From contig JAUIBA010000008.1 of NCBI GenBank assembly GCA_030427635.1, forward strand, positions 62,001 through 126,000: a stretch of 64,000 nucleotides of DNA, in the 5' to 3' direction. The position numbers and the translations under genes are program-made. The notes beneath the pieces are model-generated. The model had not been told where the DNA came from. It did no database searches and saw only the letters and a program-made list of their open reading frames with translations. Origin of the DNA: Bacteroidia bacterium. Its GTDB lineage: Bacteria; Bacteroidota; Bacteroidia; Chitinophagales; Chitinophagaceae. Positions 9,572 to 20,000 of the stretch are shown here, piece after piece (position 1 is the first letter of the stretch; every line of letters begins with the position of its first letter).

Positions 9572-10516
9572 TCAGAGGCCTGTTCCAATCACTTTATTTA
9601 GTAACACAGCACTCATTTTGTACAATGCTTCATGGCTGTAACCGGCTATGTGTGGCGTAGCTATTACATTGGGCATCAATAACATAGCATCAATCATTGT
9701 TTTAAGATGCTGTGGACTGGCTGATATTGGCTCGTGCTCAAAGACATCCAGACAAGCTCCTTTAACCTTACCGGAAATTAAACCTTCATACAGGTGTGCA
9801 GTATTAACAACCGTGCCACGACTGGTGTTAATAAGTATAAAAGGTTTGTGCATGGCATTAATAAACTCTCTGTTGAAATAATTAACGGTATCGGCCTGTA
9901 AGGGTACATGAAAGCTTACAATATCGGCCTCCTCAAAAATCCTGCCAGTATCGCAAAGTGTTACCTGGCCCGGTATTTGTTGTTTGGGATGCTTGTCGTA
10001 AGCAAGAATTCGCAGGTCAAAACCACTTAGTATCCGGGCAAATGAAGAGCCTGTATGCCCAAAACCTATGATACCCAATGTCTTACCTTCCAGCTCTGCA
10101 CCACGGTTTTCTTCCCGCATCCATATCCCGGCCTTTATTTCATTATTACTCCAGGATATATGCCTCATGAGAGACAGCAGCATACCTACAGCATGCTCTG
10201 CCACAGCATTGCTGTTACCCTCCGGGCTACCATAACATTTTATACCACGCTCCGCCGCATAGGCTACATTTATAACCTCCATTCCACTACCCATACGCCC
10301 TATCCAGGCCAGTTCAGGTGCGGCATCTATCAATTGACGGTTTAGCTGTAATCTGGTGGAAGTTATTACCCCCACACAGTTTTTTATCAGTTCAGGGGCC
10401 TCGTTCTGGCTGATATCTACATGCATATTGCAGCTGTATCCCGCCTGCTCCAGCCCCTCAATAAGTACCGGATGTACCGGCGCAGCAATGAGTACCGCTC
10501 CCTTATGCTGCTCCAT
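9572..10516 (-). CDS. NAD-dependent 2-hydroxyacid dehydrogenase (D-isomer family)
   Basis: A 314-residue cytoplasmic oxidoreductase of the D-2-hydroxyacid dehydrogenase family, which includes phosphoglycerate dehydrogenase. Visible features are the NAD-binding Rossmann motif GIIGFGHTGSSFARIL (about residues 145-160), the catalytic Arg in INTSRGTVV, the Glu in DVFEHEP and the catalytic His in ATPHIAGYSHEA. It lacks the C-terminal ACT domain of the long SerA form, so it matches the short form. The ATG at 10514-10516 lies inside the last codons of rsmA (14 bp overlap), which shows translational coupling; an in-frame GTG upstream at 10567 would lengthen the overlap and add an unconserved segment. 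Substrate cannot be fixed: 3-phosphoglycerate and hydroxypyruvate/glyoxylate are both possible. Confidence 0.85.
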   Translation of the reverse strand: MEQHKGAVLIAAPVHPVLIEGLEQAGYSCNMHVDISQNEAPELIKNCVGVITSTRLQLNRQLIDAAPELAWIGRMGSGMEVINVAYAAERGIKCYGSPEGNSNAVAEHAVGMLLSLMRHISWSNNEIKAGIWMREENRGAELEGKTLGIIGFGHTGSSFARILSGFDLRILAYDKHPKQQIPGQVTLCDTGRIFEEADIVSFHVPLQADTVNYFNREFINAMHKPFILINTSRGTVVNTAHLYEGLISGKVKGACLDVFEHEPISASPQHLKTMIDAMLLMPNVIATPHIAGYSHEALYKMSAVLLNKVIGTGL

Positions 10517-11264
10517 TATACTTATTGAGTAAATCCACAAAATCACGTACCGATAATTGCTCGGCACGTTTATCCATTATCGGCTCAGAGAGCAATGCTG
10601 CCGGCACTGTGCTTTTCAGCGCATTGCGTAGTGTCTTACGACGCTGGTTGAATGCAGCCTTCACCAGAATGATGAACTTTCTTTTATCAGTAATACCATA
10701 CGGATTACCCATGTTGGTACACCTAAGTACCCCGCTCTTTACTTTGGGCGGTGGCGTGAAGCAGTTTTCATGTACATCAAAAAGGTACTCTACACGGAAA
10801 AAGGCCTGCATGAGCACACTGAGAATACCGTAAGTACGGGACCCCGGCCCTGCAGCTACCCGCTGGGCCACCTCTTTCTGAAACATACCAATAATCTCAT
10901 CTACCTGAGACTCCCACTCCAGCATACGGAAGAGAATAGGCGAGGAAATATTGTAGGGGAAATTGCCAATAACCGAAAAATGCCCTGAAAACGGGACCTC
11001 TGCCTTCAGAATATCGCTGTGAATGACCTTACCTGCAATAGCAGGCCAGGTGCGGTGCAGATAATCTACCTTTTCCAGATCTACTTCTATTGCTTTATAG
11101 CTGGTATCGGTCCACTCCAGCAGATATTTGGTGATAGCGCCGCCACCGGGCCCTACCTCAAGCAACTGTAAACCATCGCGCCTGCTCAACTGAGCTACAA
11201 TTTTACGGCACATATTCTCGTCATGGAGAAAGTGCTGCCCAAGGCTTTTCTTTAATGTGTACAC
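10503..11264 (-). CDS. rsmA: 16S rRNA (adenine1518/1519-N6)-dimethyltransferase RsmA (KsgA)
   Basis: RsmA dimethylates the two adjacent adenines in the 3'-terminal hairpin loop of 16S rRNA with S-adenosylmethionine. The protein (253 residues from the GTG at 11264) opens with the conserved YTLKKSLGQHFLHD, followed by the SAM-binding motif LEVGPGGGAIT and the catalytic GNFPYNISSPI (N-F-P-Y in place of the common N-L-P-Y). The C-terminal part contains FNQRRKTLRNAL, typical of the family. No ATG exists upstream in a sensible position: the choices are GTG at 11264 or TTG at 11279, and the next ATG lies beyond the conserved start. A -7 promoter element at 11276-11269 would place the transcript start at about the GTG, suggesting a very short or absent leader. 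A dehydrogenase gene overlaps its 3' end. Confidence 0.92.
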   Translation of the reverse strand: MYTLKKSLGQHFLHDENMCRKIVAQLSRRDGLQLLEVGPGGGAITKYLLEWTDTSYKAIEVDLEKVDYLHRTWPAIAGKVIHSDILKAEVPFSGHFSVIGNFPYNISSPILFRMLEWESQVDEIIGMFQKEVAQRVAAGPGSRTYGILSVLMQAFFRVEYLFDVHENCFTPPPKVKSGVLRCTNMGNPYGITDKRKFIILVKAAFNQRRKTLRNALKSTVPAALLSEPIMDKRAEQLSVRDFVDLLNKYNGAA

Positions 11265-11268
11265 AGAA

Positions 11269-11276
11269 CAAAAGTA
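11269..11276 (-). promoter_or_regulatory. -7 promoter element for rsmA
   Basis: TACTTTTG on the minus strand fits TAnnTTTG exactly. It is only 5 bases from the rsmA GTG, so it would give a nearly leaderless transcript, or else it is a chance match. No clear -33 TTG is seen. Confidence 0.35.
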
Positions 11277-11350
11277 CAAACTTACTGAGTGTATATCCAG
11301 CTACAGGGAATACATGATGTATCTCCCCCTCTATTTTATCCGATTAACAT

Positions 11351-11358
11351 TACCTTCG
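11351..11358 (+). promoter_or_regulatory. -7 promoter element for pepA
   Basis: TACCTTCG fits TAnnTTTG with one change and ends 23 bases before the pepA ATG. It lies in the short intergenic region shared with the divergent rsmA. Confidence 0.4.
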
Positions 11359-11381
11359 CTTCACGAAGCTATAAATACGTT

Positions 11382-12812
11382 ATGGAGATTAAAATACAGC
11401 AAAAAGCAGCAGCAGATAAGGCATTTATACTGGATAATACCGATAAAGCAGCCGGTATTCCTGACTTAAACGATGCAGAACGGACATATATAGCTCAGGC
11501 ATTTGCTGCCGAGCAGACATTCGTGACGGTAAACCAATATCCGGGTCTGACATTTATAATTCTGCAGAAAGATAAAAGTACAACGTGGCAAACTGCTGAT
11601 GCCTACCGTAAAGCAGGTGCAGCGTTACTGGCAGCGTGTAACCGCAATAAACTGGGAGAAATCAGCATCACCAACCTTTCAGAAACCACTAATGCAGCGC
11701 TACTGGTAGCTGAAGGTGCAGCATCTGCCGCTTACCTGTTTCTGAAATACCGGACAGACGCAGATAAAATAGCCAATAAACTAAGGCGCATATTGATTGC
11801 CAAAAACTCAGCTACAGTAAAAGAAGTAACTCAGCTACAGATAACCATTGATGCCTTATACCGTGCACGTACGCTTGTGAATGAGCCGGTAAATTACCTC
11901 TCAGCAGAACAACTCTCGGCAGAAATAACAACGATGGGCCGCGAAGCAGGCTTTAAAGTTACTGTGCTGAATAAAGCCCGCATAGTAAAGGAGAAAATGG
12001 GCGGCCTGCTGGCAGTAAATATGGGTAGTAAAAAGCCACCTACATTCACTATCATGGAGTATACACCCAAAAAAGCGCTGAACAAAAAACCGATAGTACT
12101 TGTAGGTAAGGGCGTGGTATATGATACCGGCGGCCTGTCTCTGAAGCCCACGGCCAACTCAATGGACCGGATGAAGAGTGATATGGGTGGTGCTGCGCTG
12201 GTAAGTGCCACTATGTATGCAGTAGCACGCATGCAGCTGCCCCTGCACATAATAGCGCTGGTACCCGCTACTGACAACAGACCCGGTGAAGAAGCCTATA
12301 CCCCCGGCGATGTAATAAAAATGTACAGCGGCAAAACCGTAGAAGTACTGAATACCGATGCAGAGGGCCGTATGCTGCTGGCAGATGCGCTACACTGGGC
12401 CAAAAGATACAAACCGGAACTGGTGGTAGATTTTGCCACCCTTACGGGTGCTGCCGCTGCTGCACTGGGCAGCCACGGCATAGTATTCATGGGCAATGCC
12501 GGAGAGGATGTAAAACAATCATTCTCGGCAAGTGGTTACAGACAATATGAGCGGCTTGCTGAATTCCCTATGTGGGATGAATACGGTGACCAGATAAAGT
12601 CTGATATTGCTGACATAAAAAACATAGGTGGTCCTACAGGTGGCGCCATTACTGCTGGTAAATTCCTGGAGCACTTTACTGATTATCCATGGCTCCATTT
12701 TGATATTGCAGGAGTATCATTCGCTACAGGTGCCAAAGGGTATGTGCCTGCAGGCGGTACTGCCTATGGTATGCGTATGCTGCTGGATTTTCTGGCAGGC
12801 TACGGGAAATAA
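11382..12812 (+). CDS. pepA: Leucyl aminopeptidase (M17 family)
   Basis: A cytosolic two-metal aminopeptidase that removes N-terminal residues from peptides. The M17 C-terminal catalytic domain is complete: VGKGVVYDTGGLSLKP carries the metal-binding Lys and Asp, MKSDMGGAA the next Asp, and NTDAEGRMLLADALHWA the signature with Asp, Glu and the bicarbonate-binding Arg. An N-terminal domain of about 150 residues precedes it. Length 476 residues, normal for the family. The ATG at 11382 (MEIKIQQKAAADK) is chosen; an in-frame GTG at 11289 would add 31 residues that include the promoter region. It is followed 31 bp downstream by pdxA on the same strand. Confidence 0.93.
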   Translation: MEIKIQQKAAADKAFILDNTDKAAGIPDLNDAERTYIAQAFAAEQTFVTVNQYPGLTFIILQKDKSTTWQTADAYRKAGAALLAACNRNKLGEISITNLSETTNAALLVAEGAASAAYLFLKYRTDADKIANKLRRILIAKNSATVKEVTQLQITIDALYRARTLVNEPVNYLSAEQLSAEITTMGREAGFKVTVLNKARIVKEKMGGLLAVNMGSKKPPTFTIMEYTPKKALNKKPIVLVGKGVVYDTGGLSLKPTANSMDRMKSDMGGAALVSATMYAVARMQLPLHIIALVPATDNRPGEEAYTPGDVIKMYSGKTVEVLNTDAEGRMLLADALHWAKRYKPELVVDFATLTGAAAAALGSHGIVFMGNAGEDVKQSFSASGYRQYERLAEFPMWDEYGDQIKSDIADIKNIGGPTGGAITAGKFLEHFTDYPWLHFDIAGVSFATGAKGYVPAGGTAYGMRMLLDFLAGYGK

Positions 12813-12843
12813 ATCCTTACTAACATAAAACGTTTCAGACATC

Positions 12844-13926
12844 ATGCATATAAATACTGAAAAACCGGTTATCGGTATTACTACCGGCGACCTTAACGGA
12901 ATAGGTACCGAGGTTATCATAAAAACCTTTTCTGATAACCGGATACTGGACCTGTGTACACCGGTTATATTCACCTCCAATAAAGTCATCAACTTTTACC
13001 GGAAACTATCGGCAGAAATAACGCTGAACTTTACCAGTACCCGCGACCTGACAAAACTCAACCCAAAGCAGGTAAATGTATTTACCTGCTGGGAAGATGA
13101 TGTACCTATACAACCTGGCGTACTCACTGACATAGGCGGTAAATATGCAGTACGCTCACTGATGGTAGCTACACAATGCCTGAAAGACGGGCAGCTGGAT
13201 GCTATTGTCACAGCGCCCATTCACAAGAGCAACACGAATCTGCCAGACTTCCCATACACTGGTCATACTCCTTTTTTCAAGGAAAAGTTCGGTGCAAAAG
13301 ATGTGCTGATGATTCTGTACAGTGGTGCACTACGGGTAGCACTGGCTACAGAGCATATTCCTATATCAAAAGTATCGGGAGCCATTACCAAGGAGTTACT
13401 GCTGAATAAAATACAGATACTCAAAGAAACGCTGATAAAAGACTTTGGAGTAGATAAGCCCCGCATTGCAGTACTGGGCCTAAACCCTCATGCCGGTGAC
13501 GACGGACAGATAGGAACAGAGGAACAAACCATTATAAGGCCACTTATAGAAAGCTACCGCCAGAAAGATGCTATGGTATTTGGGCCATACAGCGCCGATG
13601 CCTTCTTTGCCAATGGCAGCTATACACAGTTTGATGCGGTACTGGCAATGTATCATGACCAGGGACTGGTAGGGTTTAAAACACTGGCTAATGGTGGCGG
13701 CGTAAACTTTACTGCCGGTCTCCCTATCATTCGTACATCACCTGACCATGGTACCGCTTTCGATATAGCGGGTAAGGATATTGCCGATCCATCATCCTTC
13801 CGCGAGGCTGTATTTCAGGCACTGGATCTGCTACGCCAGCGCAATCAGTATGCAGATAATACTGCCAATCCTATGAGGCGCGGTAAAATAGAAAAAGAAA
13901 GGTCAGGAGCATCAGACAACAGCTGA
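12844..13926 (+). CDS. pdxA: 4-hydroxythreonine-4-phosphate dehydrogenase PdxA
   Basis: PdxA oxidises 4-phosphohydroxy-L-threonine in the DXP-dependent route to pyridoxal 5'-phosphate. The 360-residue protein begins KPVIGITTGDLNGIGTEVI (family-type GDPxGIGPE region) and carries the three metal-binding histidine segments: APIHKSNTN, LNPHAGDDG and AMYHDQGLVGFK. The end of the catalytic domain has FTAGLPIIRTSPDHGTAFDI, also typical. About 25 charged residues trail the domain (RRGKIEKERSG). It probably shares a transcript with pepA and converges on the AraC gene with only 8 bp between stops. Other pdx genes are not in the window. Confidence 0.93.
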   Translation: MHINTEKPVIGITTGDLNGIGTEVIIKTFSDNRILDLCTPVIFTSNKVINFYRKLSAEITLNFTSTRDLTKLNPKQVNVFTCWEDDVPIQPGVLTDIGGKYAVRSLMVATQCLKDGQLDAIVTAPIHKSNTNLPDFPYTGHTPFFKEKFGAKDVLMILYSGALRVALATEHIPISKVSGAITKELLLNKIQILKETLIKDFGVDKPRIAVLGLNPHAGDDGQIGTEEQTIIRPLIESYRQKDAMVFGPYSADAFFANGSYTQFDAVLAMYHDQGLVGFKTLANGGGVNFTAGLPIIRTSPDHGTAFDIAGKDIADPSSFREAVFQALDLLRQRNQYADNTANPMRRGKIEKERSGASDNS

Positions 13927-13934
13927 CAATGAAA

Positions 13935-14810
13935 TCATGCAAGGAGCTCACAGGGTTTCATTCCTGTGAGTTTCTTGAAAGCAGTACTAAAGTGGGAAAT
14001 ACTGCTGTACCCAAGTATATTGGCAACATCTGTTACTGAACGGCCTTCCTGCTGTAATAACTTCTTTGCCTCATTGATACGTAACGACTGCTGGTATTCA
14101 TGGATTGTTTTACCCGTCATTGCCTTAAAGCCCTTCTTTAGATAACATTCATTCATTGCCACCTTTCGCGACAAGTCTTTAATTGTCTGAGGCTGATCTA
14201 TATTTTCCTCCAGAATGCGCATAGCCTCTGTTATCTTATCCCGTTCGCTTTCATAAGCCAGAAAACGACATGCAGGAACCTGGCAGGAAACGAATGGTAC
14301 AGTAATACACTCCAGCGCCCTGCGCAGCAACTGTATAGCAGATTCGGTATACTGCAGCGACCGTATGAGTGGCGGTGCTGTTAGTTCCTGCTCTACCTGC
14401 TGCAAAAGTGCTCTCGTCTTACTGCACACACTGAACTGCTGTTCTGTTGTTTCATCAAAACGGAACGGTCTTCCTGCATTAAGCACCTCTGCAGGAAACT
14501 GATCAAAGAAGTCAGGTAAGTAGCGTATAGAATAAAGCCGTAACGGCTCATCAGCTGTATCTCCCGTCTGCAGATAGCATAACTGCATACAATACCTGTT
14601 CCCTCCTATAGGGTACAGATACAACATTCCGGTATCATCTGCCGGCTCTTCTGTTGCCAGCTGCACTTCCATACGCTCTACAGACACCTGCTTACTGATA
14701 CTTATGTGTGTTATATCAGTAATACGGACATCTCTTCCCAGAAAACGGGCAATAGCTACCGAATGATCATCGGCAGCATATTTTGTCAGTTCCGGAGCTG
14801 TGCGGTTCAT
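13935..14810 (-). CDS. AraC family transcriptional regulator
   Basis: A 291-residue regulator. The C-terminal 100 residues form two helix-turn-helix units of the AraC/XylS type: IKDLSRKVAMNECYLKKGFK followed by SVTDVANILGYSSISHFSTA and FKKLTGMKP. The first 190 residues are a ligand or sensing domain I cannot match to a named family. An ATG at 14846 would add 12 residues (hydrophobic, unconserved-looking); I prefer the ATG at 14810. It is divergent from asnB across a 206-bp region that holds two inverted repeats, so it may control asnB and itself (inference). It is convergent with pdxA. Confidence 0.85.
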   Translation of the reverse strand: MNRTAPELTKYAADDHSVAIARFLGRDVRITDITHISISKQVSVERMEVQLATEEPADDTGMLYLYPIGGNRYCMQLCYLQTGDTADEPLRLYSIRYLPDFFDQFPAEVLNAGRPFRFDETTEQQFSVCSKTRALLQQVEQELTAPPLIRSLQYTESAIQLLRRALECITVPFVSCQVPACRFLAYESERDKITEAMRILEENIDQPQTIKDLSRKVAMNECYLKKGFKAMTGKTIHEYQQSLRINEAKKLLQQEGRSVTDVANILGYSSISHFSTAFKKLTGMKPCELLA

Positions 14811-14850
14811 AATGCGCAAAGTTATGGAAATGAGTAAAAGTACCATTCAA

Positions 14851-14948
14851 CATCAACATCCTACATTGATGATTATTACAATGAAGTGACGCGATAACCA
14901 TTCACCATACATGTCAATTGCAGGATACAGTTAATTCATGTATGTTTG
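14851..14948 (+). promoter_or_regulatory. asnB promoter with candidate AraC-type operator repeats
   Basis: TTG at 14918-14920, a 20-bp spacer and TATGTTTG at 14941-14948 match the Bacteroidota promoter consensus. Flanking it, ATACATG (14907-14913) and CATGTAT (14937-14943) are inverted repeats 23 bp apart, and CATCAA/TTGATG (14851-14856, 14866-14871) form another pair nearer to the divergent AraC gene. The binding role of the repeats is inferred. Confidence 0.5.
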
Positions 14949-15016
14949 GTCCGTGCGAATGATGTGAACGGATACCCCGTAATATCTCTGCATGGCACAA
15001 AGTAAACACAGACTAC

Positions 15017-16948
15017 ATGTGTGGTATATTATCAATAGTTAATCTGAACAGAGCCACTGACTCTGAAAAACTTATAAAAGCTTCCTCTGTTATCAGACAT
15101 AGGGGGCCTGATGATGAAGGGTTTATGACCTGGAGCCCCGGAGAGCAACCCCAGATATGGTCGGGCAATGATACGGCAACAAGTACGCGACAACACTGGG
15201 GATACCCTCAATTACAACCAGGACAAACATTCAAGGTAGGTTTCGGTCACAGAAGGCTTTCAATACTGGATTTGTCTCCGGCCGGGCATCAGCCTATGGT
15301 ATTAGCATCTGCCGGGCTGGCTATAACCTACAACGGAGAGGTTTATAACTATCTGGAAATACGTGAAGAGTTAAAATCGCTGGGGCATCACTTTCATACG
15401 GGAACGGATACCGAAGTGATATTACATGCATGGGCACAATGGGGCGTTGCATGTCTGAACAGATTCAATGGCATGTTTGCATTTGTACTGCTGGATCATA
15501 AAAACAATACACTTTATGCCGTCAGAGACAGGTTTGGTGTAAAACCTCTGTACTACTACTCTACCGGCAAATCATTATACCTGACATCAGAAATAAAACA
15601 GATAAAAACAGCTGATAACTACAGCCTTTCGCTGAACAAAGATGCTGTTTACAAATACCTGGCAGCAAATGCCGTTGACTACAGTGACACTACTTTTGAT
15701 GTAAACATCAGGCACATTCCCCAGGGCCATTATCTGAAAATGGATGTTTCCGGCGATACGCTGAATTATACACTGCATGAGTGGTACCGGCTGCAGCCGC
15801 AAAAATGGGCAGGAAGCTATGAAGATGCTGCCGCAAGGCTTAAGGAGCTGCTTACTGATGCTGTTAATGTAAGATTGCGCTCAGATGTACCGGTAGGTTC
15901 CTGCCTCTCCGGCGGGCTGGACTCATCGGCAATTGTATGTCTGGCAGCAGAACTGCTTAAAAAGAAAGGTAATAATGCCGGACAGGATACAGTGACCGCA
16001 TGCTACGACATAGCACGCTATGACGAGTGGAATTTTGCATCGGAAGTGGTAAAACAAACCGGAGCCCGATCGCACCGGGTATTCCCTGCATTCAAGGATC
16101 TTGAAGCTGAATATGCTCAGTTTATATGGCATCAGGACGAACCGGTAACCAGTACTTCAATGTTCAGCCAATGGAGTGTATTCAAAGCAAGCAAAGCGGC
16201 AGGACTTACTGTTATGGTAGATGGCCAGGGCTCTGATGAGCAATTTGCCGGCTACAGTGGTAATGATTACTCCTTTTACTCCGGATTGCTAAGCAATGTA
16301 AAACTTGCTGCATTAATTGATGAGACACTGAGTTATAAAAAAACTAATGGCAACTGGCCGGTGAGTGCACTGCTACACATGGCAAAAAAAATGATGGGGG
16401 TTAAGCTACCTACCTATCATGTGCAATGGCTTAGCCCGGAACAACCGGAAAGCCTGCACGCAACACATGCAGGCAACCTGAACGAGAACCTTCGCAGGCA
16501 GATACAAAACGCCCCATTGCCGGCATTACTACGCTACGAAGACAGAAACTCAATGGCATGGAATATAGAATCCCGCACGCCATTTATGGACTACAGGCTT
16601 ATAGAATTTTCAATGGGGCTTCCTGATAGATTTGTATACAATAGGGGTACAACAAAAGCCATACTACGTACAGCCATGAAAGATGTAATACCGGCAGCTA
16701 TATCAGGCAGGAAAGATAAAATGGGGTTTGTGACTCCTGAAGAAATATGGATGAAAAATGAAGGACGGCAATGGTTTTTGGATGGTATTAATGATACATT
16801 GAGCATTTTTGATGGTATTCTGCTCAATAAATCTGCTACACAGGCAGAGGTTATGGGCATACTGGACGGGAAGGCAGCTTATAGTACCATCCCATGGCGG
16901 CTGCTGTGCCTGGGATCATGGTATAATATGGTCACAAATAAAAAGTAA
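15017..16948 (+). CDS. asnB: Asparagine synthase (glutamine-hydrolysing)
   Basis: AsnB makes asparagine from aspartate, ATP and glutamine. Cys2 is the N-terminal nucleophile of the glutaminase domain (MCGILSI), followed by RHRGPDDEG and FGHRRLSILDLS, which line the glutamine site. The synthetase domain has the PP-loop SGGLDSS near residue 300 and the VDGQGSDEQFAGY segment near 405. At 643 residues it matches the AsnB family. Related enzymes amidate other acids, for example in capsule or lipopeptide synthesis, but no biosynthetic cluster surrounds this gene, so a housekeeping role is the simplest reading. It has its own promoter and faces an AraC regulator. Confidence 0.92.
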   Translation: MCGILSIVNLNRATDSEKLIKASSVIRHRGPDDEGFMTWSPGEQPQIWSGNDTATSTRQHWGYPQLQPGQTFKVGFGHRRLSILDLSPAGHQPMVLASAGLAITYNGEVYNYLEIREELKSLGHHFHTGTDTEVILHAWAQWGVACLNRFNGMFAFVLLDHKNNTLYAVRDRFGVKPLYYYSTGKSLYLTSEIKQIKTADNYSLSLNKDAVYKYLAANAVDYSDTTFDVNIRHIPQGHYLKMDVSGDTLNYTLHEWYRLQPQKWAGSYEDAAARLKELLTDAVNVRLRSDVPVGSCLSGGLDSSAIVCLAAELLKKKGNNAGQDTVTACYDIARYDEWNFASEVVKQTGARSHRVFPAFKDLEAEYAQFIWHQDEPVTSTSMFSQWSVFKASKAAGLTVMVDGQGSDEQFAGYSGNDYSFYSGLLSNVKLAALIDETLSYKKTNGNWPVSALLHMAKKMMGVKLPTYHVQWLSPEQPESLHATHAGNLNENLRRQIQNAPLPALLRYEDRNSMAWNIESRTPFMDYRLIEFSMGLPDRFVYNRGTTKAILRTAMKDVIPAAISGRKDKMGFVTPEEIWMKNEGRQWFLDGINDTLSIFDGILLNKSATQAEVMGILDGKAAYSTIPWRLLCLGSWYNMVTNKK

Positions 16949-17000
16949 AAACCCCAATAATACCTGACAACCAACCATTTACAATATATATATTTATTTT

Positions 17001-17030
17001 TTTGCAAAACCGTTCATATTTAGTACATTG
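17001..17030 (+). promoter_or_regulatory. Possible promoter of the Ig-repeat adhesin gene
   Basis: TTTG (17001-17004) followed after 19 bp by TACATTG (17024-17030), a weak version of TAnnTTTG, 28 bp before the start codon. Confidence 0.35.
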
Positions 17031-17058
17031 CTGTTCCTGACATTTTAACAGAACAGCT

Positions 17059-20000
17059 ATGACTAAATTGTTACGTTATTGTTTCTTTTTTACTGTATTT
17101 CTTACCGTGTTGCAAACTCATGCACAAACGGTAGTATACAATAATACATTTACATCACCTGCAGGATTCCCTCCCCCAGGGTTCACTATTGCAAGCTTCA
17201 GCTCTGACGCTACACCGGGCAGTAATGCAGGTGTGCTGGTAGGTGGCACTGCAGGCAGCATAGTGCTGACACCAGATATGCTGGCTCCATGGGTTACGGT
17301 AGCAACATCCATTATCGGTATTACCAATGATGGCTATGCAACAGCTACAGCACCACTTGCATCCTATACTGCGCCTTTCAATGCTACACTATCTGCCAAT
17401 ACTCAGAATGTGAGGTGGGCATTTAACATGCAGACAGGGGCAATTCCTTCAGGCTTCTCTGACGGCCGGGATAATGTGGCAGCTATACTGGTGTGTGACG
17501 ACCCTGATGTACGTAATGCAGGACAGGGCTATGGCGTAACCTATAACCCCATGGTCCCGGGTAGTTTCCAATTATTCAGGTATACAGGCGGACTACTGGG
17601 AATTATTACACCTATTGTTTCCTCTGGAGGCATACTGGCAGATGCGGCCCACTATGGCAGCGTTCAGGTACTGTATGAACCAGCTACCAATAACTGGACC
17701 CTTTACGCACGCGACGATGGCCCCGGAGGCTTTGCTTCACCTACAACAGGTACTTTCGTAACAGCAGGTTCCGGCATTGACGGTGTGGCTACAGGTGTTG
17801 CAATGACTGACTTCGGCTTTTATGCCAACTTCAGCGTGAAATATCTGGGCCCTGGTACTGGCCCCGATGCAGTAAACGGATACTTTGACAACTACTCAGT
17901 AAGTACTATATGCTCTGATATAATAGGAGGGCTGGAAACATGTATAGGTGGCACTATAGCGCTTACACATCTGGTACCGGGAGGTACATGGAGCAGCTTT
18001 AACCCTGCTACAGCTACTGTGGGGGCTACTACCGGCATAGTAACAGGAGTATCGGCCGATACGGTATCTATTACCTATTCATCACCTACATGTAATGTAA
18101 GCGCAGTGATCACAGTAAACCCTGCTGTAATTACTCCCATTACCGGTGATACTATGCTGTGCAGAGGTGAGACCTCTCTGCTGGCTACAGGCTCTGTAGG
18201 CGGCACATGGAGCAATCTATACCCCGCACTGGGCACTGTAAGCAGTACCGGAAATTATACCTCTCTGCTGGCAGGTACAGATACTGTTGTATATCACATA
18301 GGTCCCGGATGTGAATTTTTACGAACGGTGCATATTGACTCGGCAGAAGCAATAACGGGCACGGGTGAAATATGTGCCGGTAGTACCTCTGCAATGGCCA
18401 ATGCTGTAAGTGGTGGTACATGGGCATCCAGCGCACCGGGAGTATTTACTGTAAGCTCGTCAGGAGTGGTAACGGGTGTAGCCCCTACTACAGCTACGCT
18501 TACCTACACTAATGCCTACGGTTGTGCATCCACTACTATAATTACTGTTAATACTACTCCTACCGCAATAACAGGCAACCTTGTGACCTGTGTAGGCTCT
18601 ACTACTGCACTAAACAGTACGCCTGCAGGCGGTGCATGGAGCAATACCGCATCGGGCGAGGCCACTGTAGACCCAGTAACCGGCGTGGTTTCCGGCATAA
18701 GTACGGGCACTAACCGTATCACTTACACAATGCCTGTCACATCCTGCTTCCGTACGGCTGTAGTAACAGTAGCCCCTGCACCGGCAGCTATTACCGGTAC
18801 TGCATCAGTATGCTTTGGTAGCAGTACAACACTAAGTCATGCCACACCCGGTGGTACATGGTCTACCAGCAACGCTGCTGTTGCCACAGTTGTTTCCGGA
18901 AATGTTACAGGTACTGCTACCGGCGGTGGCACCGCTACCATCACATACACACTTCCTGTTTCGGGTTGCTTTGCCACCCGTACCGTTACCGTTCTGCCAT
19001 TACCTGGTACCATTACAGGAAGTCCATCTGCATGCGTAGGCAGCACTACTACACTGAGCACAACAACAGGTGGGGCCACATGGTCCAGCTCCACACCAGC
19101 TGTAGCTACAGTAGGGGCAGGCACAGGCATTGTAAGCGGCATAGCGGCAGGCACATCTACCATTGTATGCACCAGCCCTAACGGCTGTACACGCTCTGTA
19201 GTTGTAACCGTCAATGTTGTACCTACCACCCCATCTGGCTCAGCTATATTCTGTGAGGCAACAACCACAACACTTACGTCCACACCATCGGGCGGCACAT
19301 GGAGCAGTAGTACGCCTGCTGTTGCTACCGTAGTGGGAGGTGTAGTAACAGGTACCGGTGCCGGTACTGCCAATATTACCTACAACAGAAACGGATGCGT
19401 AGCTATACGTACAGTAACCGTAAATGCACAGCCTGCGGCATTCAGCGGTGCTGCCACAGTATGCGAAGGCACTACAGTAACACTGGGCAGTACGCCTCTG
19501 GGTGGTACCTGGAGCAGTGACAATACTGCTGTAGCTCCCATAGGCTCAGGTACCAGTGTACTTACCGGCCTTAGCACAGGTACTGCTAATATCACCTATA
19601 CGTCACCGGTAAACGGCTGTGAACGGACACGCACACAAACAGTGAATCCGGTACCGGCAGCCATCGGCGGACCGTTGGTAATATGCCCTGCGGCTAGCGC
19701 TACCCTTACCAATACATCCACACCGGGTACATGGAGCAGCAGCAACACCGCTATAGCTACCATTGTGAGTGGTACCGGCGTATATACCGGTGTAACAGGT
19801 GGCACATCCACAATAACTTACACACAAACCAGCACTGGCTGTTTCGCTACAACCATTGTTACTGTTATAGCATCACCCACGGCTATACTAAGCGCTCTTG
19901 GCGATACCGTAATATGCCCTGGCGACTTTGTAACACTCACGGTTACGGCTTCGCCCGGTGTAGCATACAGATGGTATAACGGTACGACACTGATATCCGG

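Noticed and set aside
15017-16948. asnB as part of a polysaccharide or lipopeptide cluster
   Set aside because: Neighbours are a regulator and an adhesin; no sugar or peptide biosynthesis genes adjoin it.
18837-19373. Long antisense and alternative-frame open frames within the adhesin repeats
   Set aside because: They arise from the repetitive, stop-poor Thr/Gly/Ala-rich coding sequence; their translations only mirror the repeats.
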